Source of the DNA: Candidatus Gastranaerophilales bacterium | GTDB taxonomy: Bacteria; Cyanobacteriota; Vampirovibrionia; Gastranaerophilales; Gastranaerophilaceae | Direction: 5' to 3' | Assembly (NCBI GenBank): GCA_017461425.1 | Contig: JAFTXY010000011.1 | Coordinates: 248,001 to 312,000 of the forward strand | Length of the DNA stretch: 64,000 bases | Shown here: in pieces, positions 1 to 8,190 of the stretch | How positions within the stretch are numbered: the first letter of the stretch is position 1 | How the letters are laid out: each line of letters starts with the position of its first letter | Position numbers and translations under genes: made by a program | The notes under the pieces: model-generated | The model's input: only the letters and a program-made list of their open reading frames with translations | Told to the model about the DNA's origin: nothing | The model's database searches: none

Positions 1-126
1 GTTTACTCTTTGTCTATGATATCCCTCAACATGTAAATTCGCAATGTTTTGAGAAACAACAGTTAATGCGTACTGATTGTTTTTCATAGAACCAAGCGAA
101 ATATTCATAGTTTGATTTAACGACAT
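1..126 (-). CDS. flgK: Flagellar hook-associated protein 1 (FlgK), N-terminal fragment cut by window edge
   Basis: The minus strand opens at an ATG (124-126) and stays open to base 1, giving 42 codons. The peptide begins MSLNQTMNISLGSMKNNQYA and continues with SQNIANLHVEGYHRQ, the N-terminal signature of flagellar axial proteins (S-x-N-I-A-N...G-Y), in the form with the R-Q typical of FlgK. FlgK is the first hook-filament junction protein. It is the last gene visible in the flgF-flgG-flgA-flgH-flgI-flgJ-flgM-flgN string and lies just downstream of the FlgN-like gene, whose usual clients are FlgK and FlgL. The rest of the gene is outside the window. Confidence 0.85.
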   Translation of the reverse strand, partial: MSLNQTMNISLGSMKNNQYALTVVSQNIANLHVEGYHRQRVN

Positions 127-141
127 AAATAAATCCTTTTA

Positions 142-537
142 TTATGCTTCTTCCGTGATAGACGAAATATTTAGACTTTCCTCGTCTTTTTTTGTTTCGC
201 CTTTTGAATTGTACGAACATTTGTCGCTCTGTGCTATATTTAATATGCCAGATAATATACCATTTATAACATCTAGAGAGTGTTTTATTAATATTTCGTT
301 ATTTTCTTGAATAACTTTTATTTCACTTCCAAGATTTTTTAGGTTTTCTTTTTGTTCTTGAGTAAAATTGTTTTGATTATTTTTTATATCAAATTTTGCA
401 ATTTTTTCGCAAAGAACAATACAATGTTCATCTGTCTTGTTGATTTCTTCAAGATTTTTTTTCATTATAGCATCTTTTTTAAGAATTAATGTTTCTTTCA
501 AATCTTGATATGTTTCATAAATTTCTTGATAATTCAT
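142..537 (-). CDS. flgN: FlgN-like flagellar export chaperone
   Basis: A 131-residue, largely helical, charged protein with no signal peptide, between the FlgM-like gene and flgK. FlgN is a cytoplasmic chaperone for the hook-associated proteins FlgK and FlgL. The N-terminus (Y-Q-E-I-Y-E-T-Y-Q-D-L-K-E-T-L) and the long helices fit the FlgN fold, but sequence conservation in the family is weak, so the call rests mainly on position before flgK. A GTG at 541-543 directly follows the upstream TAG, but I prefer the ATG at 535-537 because AGGTG lies just ahead of it, although the spacing is short. Confidence 0.6.
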   Translation of the reverse strand: MNYQEIYETYQDLKETLILKKDAIMKKNLEEINKTDEHCIVLCEKIAKFDIKNNQNNFTQEQKENLKNLGSEIKVIQENNEILIKHSLDVINGILSGILNIAQSDKCSYNSKGETKKDEESLNISSITEEA

Positions 538-543
538 GTTCAC

Positions 544-858
544 CTATGCAATAAATTCTGCTATAACACTTCTGCCATACATTAGACCATAGTTTATATC
601 TTCTATTGTAAGGTTTTCGCCCATTTGGCTTGCATATTTTTGAATGTCATTGACATCTATCGGACTTTTTACTTTATTTTTTACATCATTTTCATCAATT
701 AGCGCAACATCCTCTTGTTTGATTTTTTCAATTTCTTGAGAATTTTCTTGATTAGATTTTTCCGTTGCCCTAAATGCTCTTTGTGCTGTATTTAAGTTCA
801 ATTTTGAAATAGATTGAGCTATTTGAGATGTAATATTTGTGTTGTTATTTATATCCAT
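544..858 (-). CDS. FlgM-like small flagellar protein (putative anti-sigma-28 factor)
   Basis: A 104-residue hydrophilic protein encoded one base after flgJ, with AAGGGA as ribosome-binding site. The N-terminal half is polar and low in complexity (rich in N, Q, K, E), as expected for the disordered N-terminus of FlgM. The C-terminal part (about residues 70-104) is predicted helical and ends in EDINYGLMYGRSVIAEFIA. In many flagellar clusters flgM precedes flgN and flgK, which matches this order. FlgM binds FliA (sigma-28) until the hook is finished. The C-terminus is not an obvious FlgM match, so another small flagellar protein is possible. Confidence 0.45.
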   Translation of the reverse strand: MDINNNTNITSQIAQSISKLNLNTAQRAFRATEKSNQENSQEIEKIKQEDVALIDENDVKNKVKSPIDVNDIQKYASQMGENLTIEDINYGLMYGRSVIAEFIA

Positions 859-859
859 T

Positions 860-1195
860 TTATTCCCTTACGGTTTTTTCTAATTGAGTGTACATTTGTT
901 TTGCAATTCCCAAATTGCTTCTTGGGTCTTGCGCAATTTGACGAGCAATATCGTTATACATAAATGATTTTAGGTTATCCAAGTATTTCGATTCTTGGAA
1001 TAAAGAACCCTCTTTATCAACAGTTTTGTCCATTTCGTTTAACATTTTTGAGATAAAAATTGATTCAAATTCTTGTGAAACTTTTTTTAATTGTTCTTTT
1101 TGGGATTTTGCTCCTCTTTTAATTTGTTCGATTTCTGCTAAATCTGAACTGTTTTGCATATAACTTTGGCCAATATTTCCAACAAAATTGTTCAT
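860..1195 (-). CDS. flgJ: Flagellar rod-binding protein FlgJ (rod-binding domain only)
   Basis: 111 residues that match the N-terminal half of enterobacterial FlgJ: a helix with the pattern K-K-V-S-Q-E-F-E-S-I-F-I-S-K-M-L-N-E-M (about 38-56), then a short linker and the helix that ends G-I-A-K-Q-M-Y-T-Q-L. The protein acts as scaffold or cap during rod assembly in the periplasm. The C-terminal muramidase domain of gammaproteobacterial FlgJ is absent. A separate lytic transglycosylase gene at the head of this gene string (5500-6180) could supply that activity. The start follows flgI by one base, with AGGTAAT upstream. Confidence 0.85.
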   Translation of the reverse strand: MNNFVGNIGQSYMQNSSDLAEIEQIKRGAKSQKEQLKKVSQEFESIFISKMLNEMDKTVDKEGSLFQESKYLDNLKSFMYNDIARQIAQDPRSNLGIAKQMYTQLEKTVRE

Positions 1196-1196
1196 A

Positions 1197-2315
1197 TTAT
1201 ATTACCTCTAATTCTGCTTGCAAACTGCCTGCGCTTGATAATGCTTGTAATATTGCAATTAAATCTAATGGAGTTACGCCAATATTATTTAATGCTGCAA
1301 CTAAATCTGAAAGGCTTGAATTAGCTTCCATTTCGATTAAAGAGCCTTTTTTCTCTTCAATTTCAATTTGAGTGTTTTGTTGAAGAGCTGTTTGTCCACC
1401 TGCCATTGGGTTTGGCTGAATAATTTCATTTTGTGGCTGGATTGTAACTGTTATTCCGCCATGGGCAACTGCTGCTGGCATTAATTTTGTATTTCCGCCA
1501 ATAACAACTGTTCCTGTTCTTTCATTAATTATAACTTTTGCTTTTTCTGATGTTATTCCAACAATTTGGTTTTCAATTAATGATAAAAATGTTACTCTGT
1601 CATCTTGATATTTTTGAGGAATTGTTATTTCAACAGCTCCGCCATCAATAGCACGGGCTGGTGCTAGGCGTGTAGAGATTGTTTTAGAAATTCTTGAAGC
1701 CATTGTATAGTCAGCTTTGTCTAATAATAAAGTTAAAGATGTTTCATCGCCAATTGTTGATAAAATATCTCTTTCTACAATTGCTCCATTTGGAACTCTT
1801 CCTGTTGTTGTAACGCCTTTTGATGCACTTGCGCCACCCTGGGAAGCTCTAATACCGCCAACCGTTACAGGACCTTGTGCAACGGCAACAATTTCGCCAT
1901 TAGGTGCTCTTAATTGAGTTTGCACTAAAACACCGCCTGCTAAACTTTTAGCATCTGCCATTGCAGAAACTGTTACATCTAATTTATCCCCTTCTTTTGC
2001 AAAAGGTGGAATTGTTGCAGTTACAATAACTGCAGCCGATGTACCTTTTTGGATGTAGTTTGATTGATCAATAACTGTGCCTAATGATTGCAGCATTTGT
2101 TGGCTTGTCATTTGTGTATGACGAGAGTTATCACCTGTATTTTGTAAACCAACAACTAATCCATAACCTACGACTTGGTTTTCTCTTATTCCTTTAACAT
2201 GGGTTATATCTTTTATTCTTAATGTTTGTTCTGATATTGCCATAACTTCAGAAATTGGCAATAAAATTGTCATTAAGATTAAAAGTATGCTTGATGTTAG
2301 TTTTTTTATTTTCAT
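1197..2315 (-). CDS. flgI: Flagellar P-ring protein FlgI
   Basis: 372 residues, the usual length for FlgI. A signal peptide (MKIKKLTSSILLILMTILLP, cleavage near A26) is followed by the family signature R-I-K-D-I-T-H-V-K-G-I-R-E-N-Q-V-V-G-Y-G-L-V-V-G-L and then T-G-D-N. The P-ring surrounds the rod at the peptidoglycan layer. Downstream blocks such as D-V-T-V-S-A-M-A-D-A-K-S-L-A-G-G and V-V-I-G-G are also typical. It lies between flgH and flgJ on the same strand. A P-ring gene implies a diderm envelope. Confidence 0.96.
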   Translation of the reverse strand: MKIKKLTSSILLILMTILLPISEVMAISEQTLRIKDITHVKGIRENQVVGYGLVVGLQNTGDNSRHTQMTSQQMLQSLGTVIDQSNYIQKGTSAAVIVTATIPPFAKEGDKLDVTVSAMADAKSLAGGVLVQTQLRAPNGEIVAVAQGPVTVGGIRASQGGASASKGVTTTGRVPNGAIVERDILSTIGDETSLTLLLDKADYTMASRISKTISTRLAPARAIDGGAVEITIPQKYQDDRVTFLSLIENQIVGITSEKAKVIINERTGTVVIGGNTKLMPAAVAHGGITVTIQPQNEIIQPNPMAGGQTALQQNTQIEIEEKKGSLIEMEANSSLSDLVAALNNIGVTPLDLIAILQALSSAGSLQAELEVI

Positions 2316-2359
2316 TTTGTCATCCTTTGTAGCTAATCGATATTTATAGCTAAATTACA

Positions 2360-2968
2360 TTAAAAAATTGTGCGTATTGCTCTATCTAAGATACCTTCGT
2401 TTTGTCCTCTTGATACAGTTCCTGTGCCGTTCATTGCGAATTGTAAGTTAGCGATATGGCTTGATAATATTTCTCCAGATTGATTTATCCATTTTGGATC
2501 AACAATTCCTGAAATTATTAAATCAACTCTTTCATTTTGGTTAACTAAGCTTTTTTTGCCTTGTACTAATAAATTTCCATTTGGCAAAACTTGGACAACT
2601 TGAGCAACAACTGTATCTGAAAGTTGTAAATTTCTTGATAATTGTGTTTCACCTGAAACAGATAAATTGCCTTCTGTGCCATTTAAGGCATCTTTGAAGC
2701 TTGTATTAAATATTGAATTAAAGGCTTTTGTAAGATTTTCCGCTAAGGAGCTTTGTTTTTGTGTTGAATAGGTTCCTGTATCAATCATTGTTGGAGCTTC
2801 ATCGATGATAATGGATACTAAATCCCCGATAGCTCTTGCTCTAACAGAAGAGTATAGAGCTCTTGGTTCAATAATTGAACTTTGAGAAGCATTTAAAGAA
2901 AATAAGCTTTCTGCGTTTGCAATTCCTATTGAACTTAATATTATCGTCATTGCTAATAATTTTTTCAT
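2360..2968 (-). CDS. flgH: Flagellar L-ring protein FlgH, apparently without lipobox
   Basis: 202 residues, similar to FlgH of other bacteria. FlgH forms the outer-membrane ring around the rod. Recognisable blocks include R-A-R-A-I-G-D-L-V-S-I-I-I-D-E-A, V-V-Q-V-L-P-N-G-N-L-L-V-Q-G-K-K and the C-terminal I-A-N-L-Q-F-A-M-N-G-T-G-T-V-S. The N-terminus is a signal peptide ending A-N-A, followed by ESLFSLN. There is no cysteine anywhere in the protein, so the lipobox usual in proteobacterial FlgH is missing. The start is two bases after flgA, preceded by AAGGAT. Confidence 0.95.
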   Translation of the reverse strand: MKKLLAMTIILSSIGIANAESLFSLNASQSSIIEPRALYSSVRARAIGDLVSIIIDEAPTMIDTGTYSTQKQSSLAENLTKAFNSIFNTSFKDALNGTEGNLSVSGETQLSRNLQLSDTVVAQVVQVLPNGNLLVQGKKSLVNQNERVDLIISGIVDPKWINQSGEILSSHIANLQFAMNGTGTVSRGQNEGILDRAIRTIF

Positions 2969-2970
2969 TT

Positions 2971-3693
2971 TTAAATCCTTACTGTAACTTGATTTGGCGA
3001 ATCCACTTTTGCATTATATGTTTTGTTATATTTTTCAGAACGAACCAGAATTGTATCTCCTATTGCCCCTTCTGATAATGCTTTTCCTTGTAATTTTATG
3101 TTTAAACCTTTTGATGATTTAAAGACTATATCAACTGTTGAATTTTTTAAAACTGAAGATTTTTCTTTTAAGTATGAGGTTAAAATAATGCTTCCTTTTG
3201 GATAATTTCTGTTTGCAATTTGATTTTGCCCCAAAGAATCAATTGTTTTGCCTAAGTATTTTGAGATTTCTCTTTTTTCAATTTTTGTGTTGTTAGAATT
3301 AATTTCTTTATTGTATGAGATTACATCAATTGCAACTAAAACGTTTTTATATATTGATGTTTGCACATTTATTGGGAATGATTTTATGATTTTATTTGTA
3401 GAATCTTTTATTACTATTCTTTTATATAGGTTTGGTTTGAATGTATTATCTTGTGAAATAATTTCTATTTTTGGCGGATTTAATTCGTTTGTTATTATGT
3501 TTTCTCTAATTATGCCGTTTATATTGATTTTATAGTCATTGCTATATTGGGAGATAGATTGTTTTATTTCACTAGTTATTTGTTTTTCAAGATAATTATT
3601 TAATTGTTCATATGTTAAAACATAACCAAAAGCGCCTTGACAAGAGATTATAAGGCATAAAGTAAATATTAAATTTTTGATTATGTTTTTCAT
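2971..3693 (-). CDS. flgA: Flagellar P-ring assembly chaperone FlgA
   Basis: 240 residues with an N-terminal signal peptide (FTLCLIISCQGAFG region). The C-terminal half is an SAF-type domain: G-K-T-I-D-S-L-G-Q, N-R-N-Y-P-K-G-S-I-I and L-S-E-G-A-I-G-D-T-I-L-V-R are characteristic of FlgA and CpaB proteins. FlgA is the periplasmic chaperone for FlgI polymerisation. It is followed by flgH and flgI. The N-terminal half is diverged and AT-rich. A 139-nt GC-rich gap separates it from flgG upstream. Confidence 0.85.
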   Translation of the reverse strand: MKNIIKNLIFTLCLIISCQGAFGYVLTYEQLNNYLEKQITSEIKQSISQYSNDYKININGIIRENIITNELNPPKIEIISQDNTFKPNLYKRIVIKDSTNKIIKSFPINVQTSIYKNVLVAIDVISYNKEINSNNTKIEKREISKYLGKTIDSLGQNQIANRNYPKGSIILTSYLKEKSSVLKNSTVDIVFKSSKGLNIKLQGKALSEGAIGDTILVRSEKYNKTYNAKVDSPNQVTVRI

Positions 3694-3730
3694 GGTTTTT
3701 TAAAGTTACCTTTATCGCTCTTTGTGGTAT

Positions 3731-3830
3731 GGTTTCGCACTCGGCACCGGCTCCTCGCAGCTGCCGTCGTGCTCACACACCTTGTGACCTAATCATCGCT
3801 CACTAAGCTGTCGCTAAGTTCGCTCGATTA
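3731..3830. repeat. GC-rich intergenic island between flgG and flgA
   Basis: About 100 nt of clearly higher GC content than the surrounding sequence. It contains an outer inverted pair CCTAATC (3788-3794) / GATTAGG (3826-3832), several CGCT modules inside it, and the stretch GGCACCGGCT (3743-3752). It starts right after the flgG stop. GCACCGGCT recurs at 8178-8186, next to the sepF stop. It may be a small dispersed repeat or a processing/attenuation hairpin between flgG and flgA. No coding potential was recognised. Confidence 0.5.
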
Positions 3831-3832
3831 GG

Positions 3833-4618
3833 TTATACTATCTGATTGGTTTGTTGAAGAATATCTGAACCTGCTGTGATTACTTTTGAATTTGATTCGT
3901 AAGCACGCTCTGTTTTGATTAGTCCAATTAATTCTTCAACAGTTTGAACATTTGAACCTTCGATGAAACACTGTTCAATTGTTCCATATCCTTCTTCGCC
4001 TGCTGTTCCTTGCAAAGGAGTTCCTGAAGCTTGTGTTTCACGATATAAGTTGTGTCCAATTGCTAAAAGTCCTGATGGGTTTTGGAATTTAACAAGTTGG
4101 ATTTGACCTAATTGTGTTTGTTCAGAATTTGTTCCTGTTGTACAAGAAACAATACCTGCTTGAGAAACAGTTATATCTTTTGCATTGATTGGGATTGTGA
4201 TTGGTGGTTGTAATTGATAACCATCAGAAGTTACTAATTGTCCATTTGCATCCATTTGCCAAGCGCCATCACGAGTATAAGCGATTGAACCGTCATCCAT
4301 TGTTATTTGGAAAAATCCGTCACCTGCAATTGCCATATCTAGCTGTCTATCTGTAGATTGCATTGTTCCTGGTGTAAAAATTCTTGTTGTAGCGCTTGTT
4401 TTAACACCAAGACCAACTTCTATACCAACGGGCTGGTACGTGCCTTGTCCCATTTGAGCACCAGGAGTTCTATGAATTTGGCTTAACAAGTCCTGAAATT
4501 CTGCTCTAACTTTTTTGTATCCATAAGTCGACAAGTTGGCAATGTTGTGTGAAATAACATCTAAGTTATTTTGTTGTGCAATCATCCCTGTTGCTGCTGT
4601 TGTAAGTGCTCTAAGCAT
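3833..4618 (-). CDS. flgG: Flagellar distal rod protein FlgG
   Basis: 261 residues, the typical length of FlgG. The N-terminal axial motif reads TAATGMIAQQNNLDVISHNI followed by A-N-L-S-T-Y-G-Y-K, and the C-terminus ends in the conserved helix E-E-L-I-G-L-I-K-T-E-R-A-Y-E-S-N-S-K-V-I. FlgG forms the distal rod that crosses the P- and L-rings. It follows the flgF-like gene after 27 nt. The start ATG at 4616-4618 gives the canonical MLRALTTAATGM. Confidence 0.95.
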   Translation of the reverse strand: MLRALTTAATGMIAQQNNLDVISHNIANLSTYGYKKVRAEFQDLLSQIHRTPGAQMGQGTYQPVGIEVGLGVKTSATTRIFTPGTMQSTDRQLDMAIAGDGFFQITMDDGSIAYTRDGAWQMDANGQLVTSDGYQLQPPITIPINAKDITVSQAGIVSCTTGTNSEQTQLGQIQLVKFQNPSGLLAIGHNLYRETQASGTPLQGTAGEEGYGTIEQCFIEGSNVQTVEELIGLIKTERAYESNSKVITAGSDILQQTNQIV

Positions 4619-4645
4619 TTTATTTTATTCTCCCCATCATTTAAA

Positions 4646-5503
4646 TTATCTTGAAATATTACCTAAATTGATTGCTTGTGAAATTGTTTCGCTTTCACGT
4701 TTCAAAATTGTACTCATAGATTCGTAACCACGAGAAACATTAATTGAATTAAGCATTTCTTTTATGGTATTTGCATTTGACATTTCAACCATGCCTTGTT
4801 GCAGGCTAAAAGTGCCGTCTGTTTTTGTATATAATTCTGGATTTTCTCCATAGATTGCTAAATATTTTCCTTCGCCTATTCCTGAAATTTTAGTTTTATC
4901 TCTAAAATCGCATACTTGTATTTTTTGAAGATTAACTCTGAAATTAGGATTGTTTAATTGAATTTGACCATTTTCTGAAATAATTAAGTCTTCAGTTAAA
5001 TCAAGTCTATTCATTTCATTGATATCATCATTATCAGGATCTCTTGTAATTCTAATTCTGCGATTTTGTATATCCATTACATAATCGCCATCTGAATTAA
5101 CAAGATAATTATCAGTAGTTAATTTAAAGTTTCCTGTTCTTTGATAATAGTAATCGCTTTCTTCATAAGGTTTATTTTCTGGTACGTCATAGTGTCTTAT
5201 TTTAAAGAATCCATCGCCATGAAATGCTACATCCAATTTGTTTCCAGATTCTTGTAAACCGCCTTGAGAAAAGTCAATATATGTTCTATCCGCTCTTGCG
5301 CCATTACTTAATGTGCCAACTTCTTTATAATTACCTTGGGCATTTTTAGAATGCACTTTTGCTTGCATAACATCTTGGAATGTTATGTTCGTTCTTTTGA
5401 AGCCTGCTGTTGTAACGTTGGCAAGATTATGTGCTGTTACATCTTCAAAATCTATTAAGGCTTGCATGCCTTTCGCAACTGTTCCTATCCCTCTAGTAAT
5501 CAT
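4646..5503 (-). CDS. flgF: Flagellar basal-body rod protein, FlgF/FlgG family
   Basis: 285 residues with the axial-protein N-terminus (V-T-A-H-N-L-A-N-V-T-T-A-G-F-K-R) and a C-terminal helix ending N-S-I-N-V-S-R-G-Y-E-S-M-S-T-I-L-K-R. It lies just upstream of flgG and overlaps the lytic transglycosylase stop by 4 nt (ATGA), a sign of translational coupling. FlgF is the proximal rod subunit. FlgF and FlgG are close paralogues, so the F assignment rests mostly on the flgF-flgG order. Confidence 0.8.
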   Translation of the reverse strand: MITRGIGTVAKGMQALIDFEDVTAHNLANVTTAGFKRTNITFQDVMQAKVHSKNAQGNYKEVGTLSNGARADRTYIDFSQGGLQESGNKLDVAFHGDGFFKIRHYDVPENKPYEESDYYYQRTGNFKLTTDNYLVNSDGDYVMDIQNRRIRITRDPDNDDINEMNRLDLTEDLIISENGQIQLNNPNFRVNLQKIQVCDFRDKTKISGIGEGKYLAIYGENPELYTKTDGTFSLQQGMVEMSNANTIKEMLNSINVSRGYESMSTILKRESETISQAINLGNISR

Positions 5504-6180
5504 AGTTTTGCCTCTTTTACTTTGTCGTAATTAGCCATTATTGCATTGACATAATTTTGAGTTTCTTTGTATGGTGGTATCCCGCCATATTTTTTTACCG
5601 CATTTGGACCTGCATTATATGCTGCAAGAGCAAGTTTTTCATCATTTCCAAATCTATCCATTAAATCTTTTAAATATTTAACTCCGCCTTCAACGTTTTC
5701 CCAAGGATTATAAGCATTTATAACCCCCAAACTTTTTGCTGTTTCAGGCATTAATTGCATTAAACCCATAGCTCCTTTTTTGCTTGTTGCTTTTGGATTA
5801 AAGCCCGATTCTTGTTTTATTATGGCTTTTATAAAATCACCATCTATTCCGTATTTGTTTGAAAAAGTTTCGACAATTTCATCGATATCAGTGCTTTGCG
5901 CTTCTAAATCGATTTTGGATTTTAAATTGATGGCATCCTTTTTTTCTGGTGCAACGGCTTCAATAATATTTTCTTCTAAAGTTTTTTCTATTTTATTTTC
6001 TTGTGAGGTTTTATTTAATTTTTCATTTAAAATTGTTTGAAAATCTTTGTTTTCAATGGTTTGATTTTGTGTAACACCATTTAGTTGTGCGCTTATTCTT
6101 TCAAGCGCAGCAAAATTGTTTTCTATTGAATTTAAACGCGCAAGCGTTAAATTAAGGCTAGTTGAAATGCCTTGTGTCAT
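5500..6180 (-). CDS. Soluble lytic transglycosylase (SLT) domain protein in the flagellar cluster
   Basis: 226 residues. The N-terminal about 100 residues are polar and lack a clear signal peptide; they include a helix N-L-T-L-A-R-L-N-S-I-E-N-N-F-A. Residues about 105-215 form an SLT/goose-lysozyme-type domain with the catalytic glutamate in I-I-K-Q-E-S-G-F-N-P, then G-A-M-G-L-M-Q-L-M-P-E-T-A, A-L-A-A-Y-N-A-G-P and Y-V-N-A-I-M. Such enzymes cut peptidoglycan glycan strands. The gene heads the flagellar string and probably opens the wall for the rod, replacing the muramidase half that FlgJ lacks here. Export without a Sec signal could go through the flagellar apparatus; this is inference. Confidence 0.85.
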   Translation of the reverse strand: MTQGISTSLNLTLARLNSIENNFAALERISAQLNGVTQNQTIENKDFQTILNEKLNKTSQENKIEKTLEENIIEAVAPEKKDAINLKSKIDLEAQSTDIDEIVETFSNKYGIDGDFIKAIIKQESGFNPKATSKKGAMGLMQLMPETAKSLGVINAYNPWENVEGGVKYLKDLMDRFGNDEKLALAAYNAGPNAVKKYGGIPPYKETQNYVNAIMANYDKVKEAKL

Positions 6181-6291
6181 CTTTAATAATTCTACCTCTT
6201 ACCATTGTCTAGTTTTTTCAAACTAATTCTTAATAGTAATATACTTCATTTATATTAAAAAGCTCATCAATCAAAAGATGTAAATTAATAA

Positions 6292-6319
6292 AAAAACTAA
6301 ATCCTTAGATTTAGTTTTT
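6292..6319 (-). terminator. Rho-independent terminator downstream of apt
   Basis: Perfect 12-bp inverted repeat AAAAACTAAATC / GATTTAGTTTTT with a 4-nt loop, 27 nt after the apt stop. The A/T flanks supply a U-tract in either direction. It separates apt from the flagellar cluster. Confidence 0.7.
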
Positions 6320-6345
6320 AAAAAAAATATGGTTTATTATTGTTT

Positions 6346-6873
6346 TTAGTATTTAACTAATGAAACAATTTTTATGTCATTTGGAAGTTTTTCTCTTCCT
6401 TTTAAATCTTCTAGTTCGATTACAAAAGCAATGCCAATAGGTTCAGCAATTTGTTTTACTAATTTCACAGCAGCTTCTGCTGTTCCACCTGTTGCTAATA
6501 AATCATCAACAATTAATACTCTATCACCTTTTTTAAGAGCATCTTTATGAATTTCAATTTTATCTGTTCCATATTCAAGGTCATATTCTTGTGAAATAAC
6601 TTCAGCAGGTAATTTTTTAGGTTTTCTGATTGGAATGAAACCGCAATTTAATTTATATGCTAATGGCATACCATAAATAAACCCACGAGACTCTATGCCT
6701 GCAATATAATCGATTTTTTCATCTTTGAATTGCTCATAAATTTCATCAACTGTTAATTTTAGTGTTTGTGCATCTTTAAGCGCAGTTGTGATATCTCTGA
6801 ATAAAATTCCTTCTTTTGGAAAATTTGGGATATCTCTAATCATACTTTTGATTTTTTGAATATTGTCTTCCAT
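6346..6873 (-). CDS. apt: Adenine phosphoribosyltransferase
   Basis: 175 residues, the usual length for Apt. It converts adenine and PRPP to AMP in purine salvage. The PRPP-binding motif [14 protein letters not shown] lies near residues 120-133. The N-terminus carries the family block [16 protein letters not shown], and [11 protein letters not shown] is also typical. The gene stands alone on the minus strand, divergent from prfB and followed by a strong terminator. Confidence 0.96.
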   Translation of the reverse strand: MEDNIQKIKSMIRDIPNFPKEGILFRDITTALKDAQTLKLTVDEIYEQFKDEKIDYIAGIESRGFIYGMPLAYKLNCGFIPIRKPKKLPAEVISQEYDLEYGTDKIEIHKDALKKGDRVLIVDDLLATGGTAEAAVKLVKQIAEPIGIAFVIELEDLKGREKLPNDIKIVSLVKY

Positions 6874-6955
6874 TCTTAAATCCTTAAAAATTAACCAACT
6901 TTTTTATTTTATCAGAAAAATTTTTTAACGTAAATTTTTATTGTAAAATTATTTT

Positions 6956-8051
6956 ATGGATAAAAATCTTTTAATTGACGAACTTAAACAAAAAATTAAT
7001 TCCTTATCTGAAAGATATATTTCAATAGAAAGGTGTCTTTGACATAGAAGGGTTTAATAATCGTTTAATTGAAATTGATTCTGAATTAAAAGATGAAAAT
7101 ATTTGGTCCAATCAAGAAAAATCTTCAAAATTATTAAAAGAACAAAAAGAAATCAAAATCAAACTTGAAAAACTTACTTTTTGGAAATCAATTCTAGAAG
7201 ATTCTACTGTTGCAATTGAATTAAAAGATGAAAATTTAATTGATGAATCAAAAAATAATTTAAATAACCTTGAAAAAGAATTAAATCAATATGATTTAGA
7301 AAATATGCTTAATGGCGAATATGATAAAGCAGATGCAATTTTGACAGTTAATTCTGGAGCCGGTGGAACTGATGCGCAAGATTGGGCAGATATGCTTTTA
7401 AGAATGTATCTTCGTTGGGCACAAAATAAAGGATATCAAACTGAATTATTGGATAAATCTGATGGAGATGAGGCAGGTATAAAATCCGCAACTATAAAAG
7501 TTTCTGGTTTATATGCATATGGATATTCAAAAGCAGAAAAAGGGGTTCATAGATTAGTTAGAATTTCTCCGTTTAATGCAAACGGAAAAAGACAGACAAG
7601 CTTCGCATCTTTAGAAGTTTCTCCTATTATTGAAAATTTTGAAGATAAAATTGAAATTAGACCAGAAGAAATCGAAGTTGATACTATGCGCTCAGGCGGG
7701 GCTGGCGGACAAAATGTTAACAAAGTTGAAACGGCAGTTAGAATTAAACACATTCCAACAGGTATTGTTGTTAAATGCCAGCAACAAAGATCGCAATTGC
7801 AAAATAAAGAAACTGCAATGCAGATGCTTGCTTCAAAATTGCTTGCAATAAAACAAGCCGAATATGAAAAAAAACTCGGACTTTTAAAGGGTGATGTGAT
7901 GGATGTTAATTTTGGTTCGCAGATTAGAAGTTATGTTTTTCATCCATACAAAATGGTTAAAGACCATAGAACAAGTTTTGAAACTGCAAATGTTGATTCT
8001 GTTATGAATGGCGATTTGGACGGTTTTATTGAAGCTTATTTAAGAGGATAA
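6956..8051 (+). CDS. prfB: Peptide chain release factor 2, with programmed +1 frameshift
   Basis: RF2 reads UGA and UAA stop codons. The start ATG at 6956 opens 28 codons that end at an in-frame TGA (7040-7042). Slipping +1 at CTT-T (7037-7040) joins GAC at 7041 and the frame stays open to TAA 8049-8051, giving about 364 residues, the normal RF2 length. The RF2-type anticodon tripeptide S-P-F is present ([11 protein letters not shown]), and the peptidyl-hydrolase motif is [10 protein letters not shown]. An ORF call from the ATG at 7305 would miss the N-terminal third. The gene is divergent from apt. Confidence 0.95.
7031..7043 (+). promoter_or_regulatory. prfB programmed frameshift site
   Basis: The string AGGTGTCTTTGAC has the three canonical elements: a Shine-Dalgarno-like AGGTG, the slippery CTT-T and the in-frame stop TGA followed by C. 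RF2 levels set the ratio of termination to +1 slippage, which gives autoregulation. The SD part is AGGTG-T rather than the AGGGGG-TAT of enterobacteria, so its spacing to CTT is one nucleotide. Confidence 0.92.
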
Positions 8052-8061
8052 ACATAAATAA

Positions 8062-8082
8062 AAGGCGCATAATATGCGCCTT
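8062..8082 (+). terminator. Terminator of prfB
   Basis: 9-bp stem AAGGCGCAT / ATGCGCCTT with a 3-nt loop, 10 nt after the prfB stop, followed by a T-rich stretch (ATTAACTCTCTTATTCT). The U-run is interrupted, so termination may be partial. Confidence 0.65.
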
Positions 8083-8190
8083 ATTAACTCTCTTATTCTC
8101 CGTAATGCTAATGATTATTCATCACGTGCATTTTGTTAATTCTTTTTTTGTTGTGCATTCAACATTTTGCCGATTTAGCACCGGCTACCG

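Noticed and set aside
1717-1917. Plus-strand ORF inside flgI
   Set aside because: Antisense to a complete, motif-rich flgI; no RBS or family signature.
7305-8051. Release factor 2 starting at an internal ATG
   Set aside because: The frameshift site and homologous N-terminal residues upstream show that this is only part of prfB.
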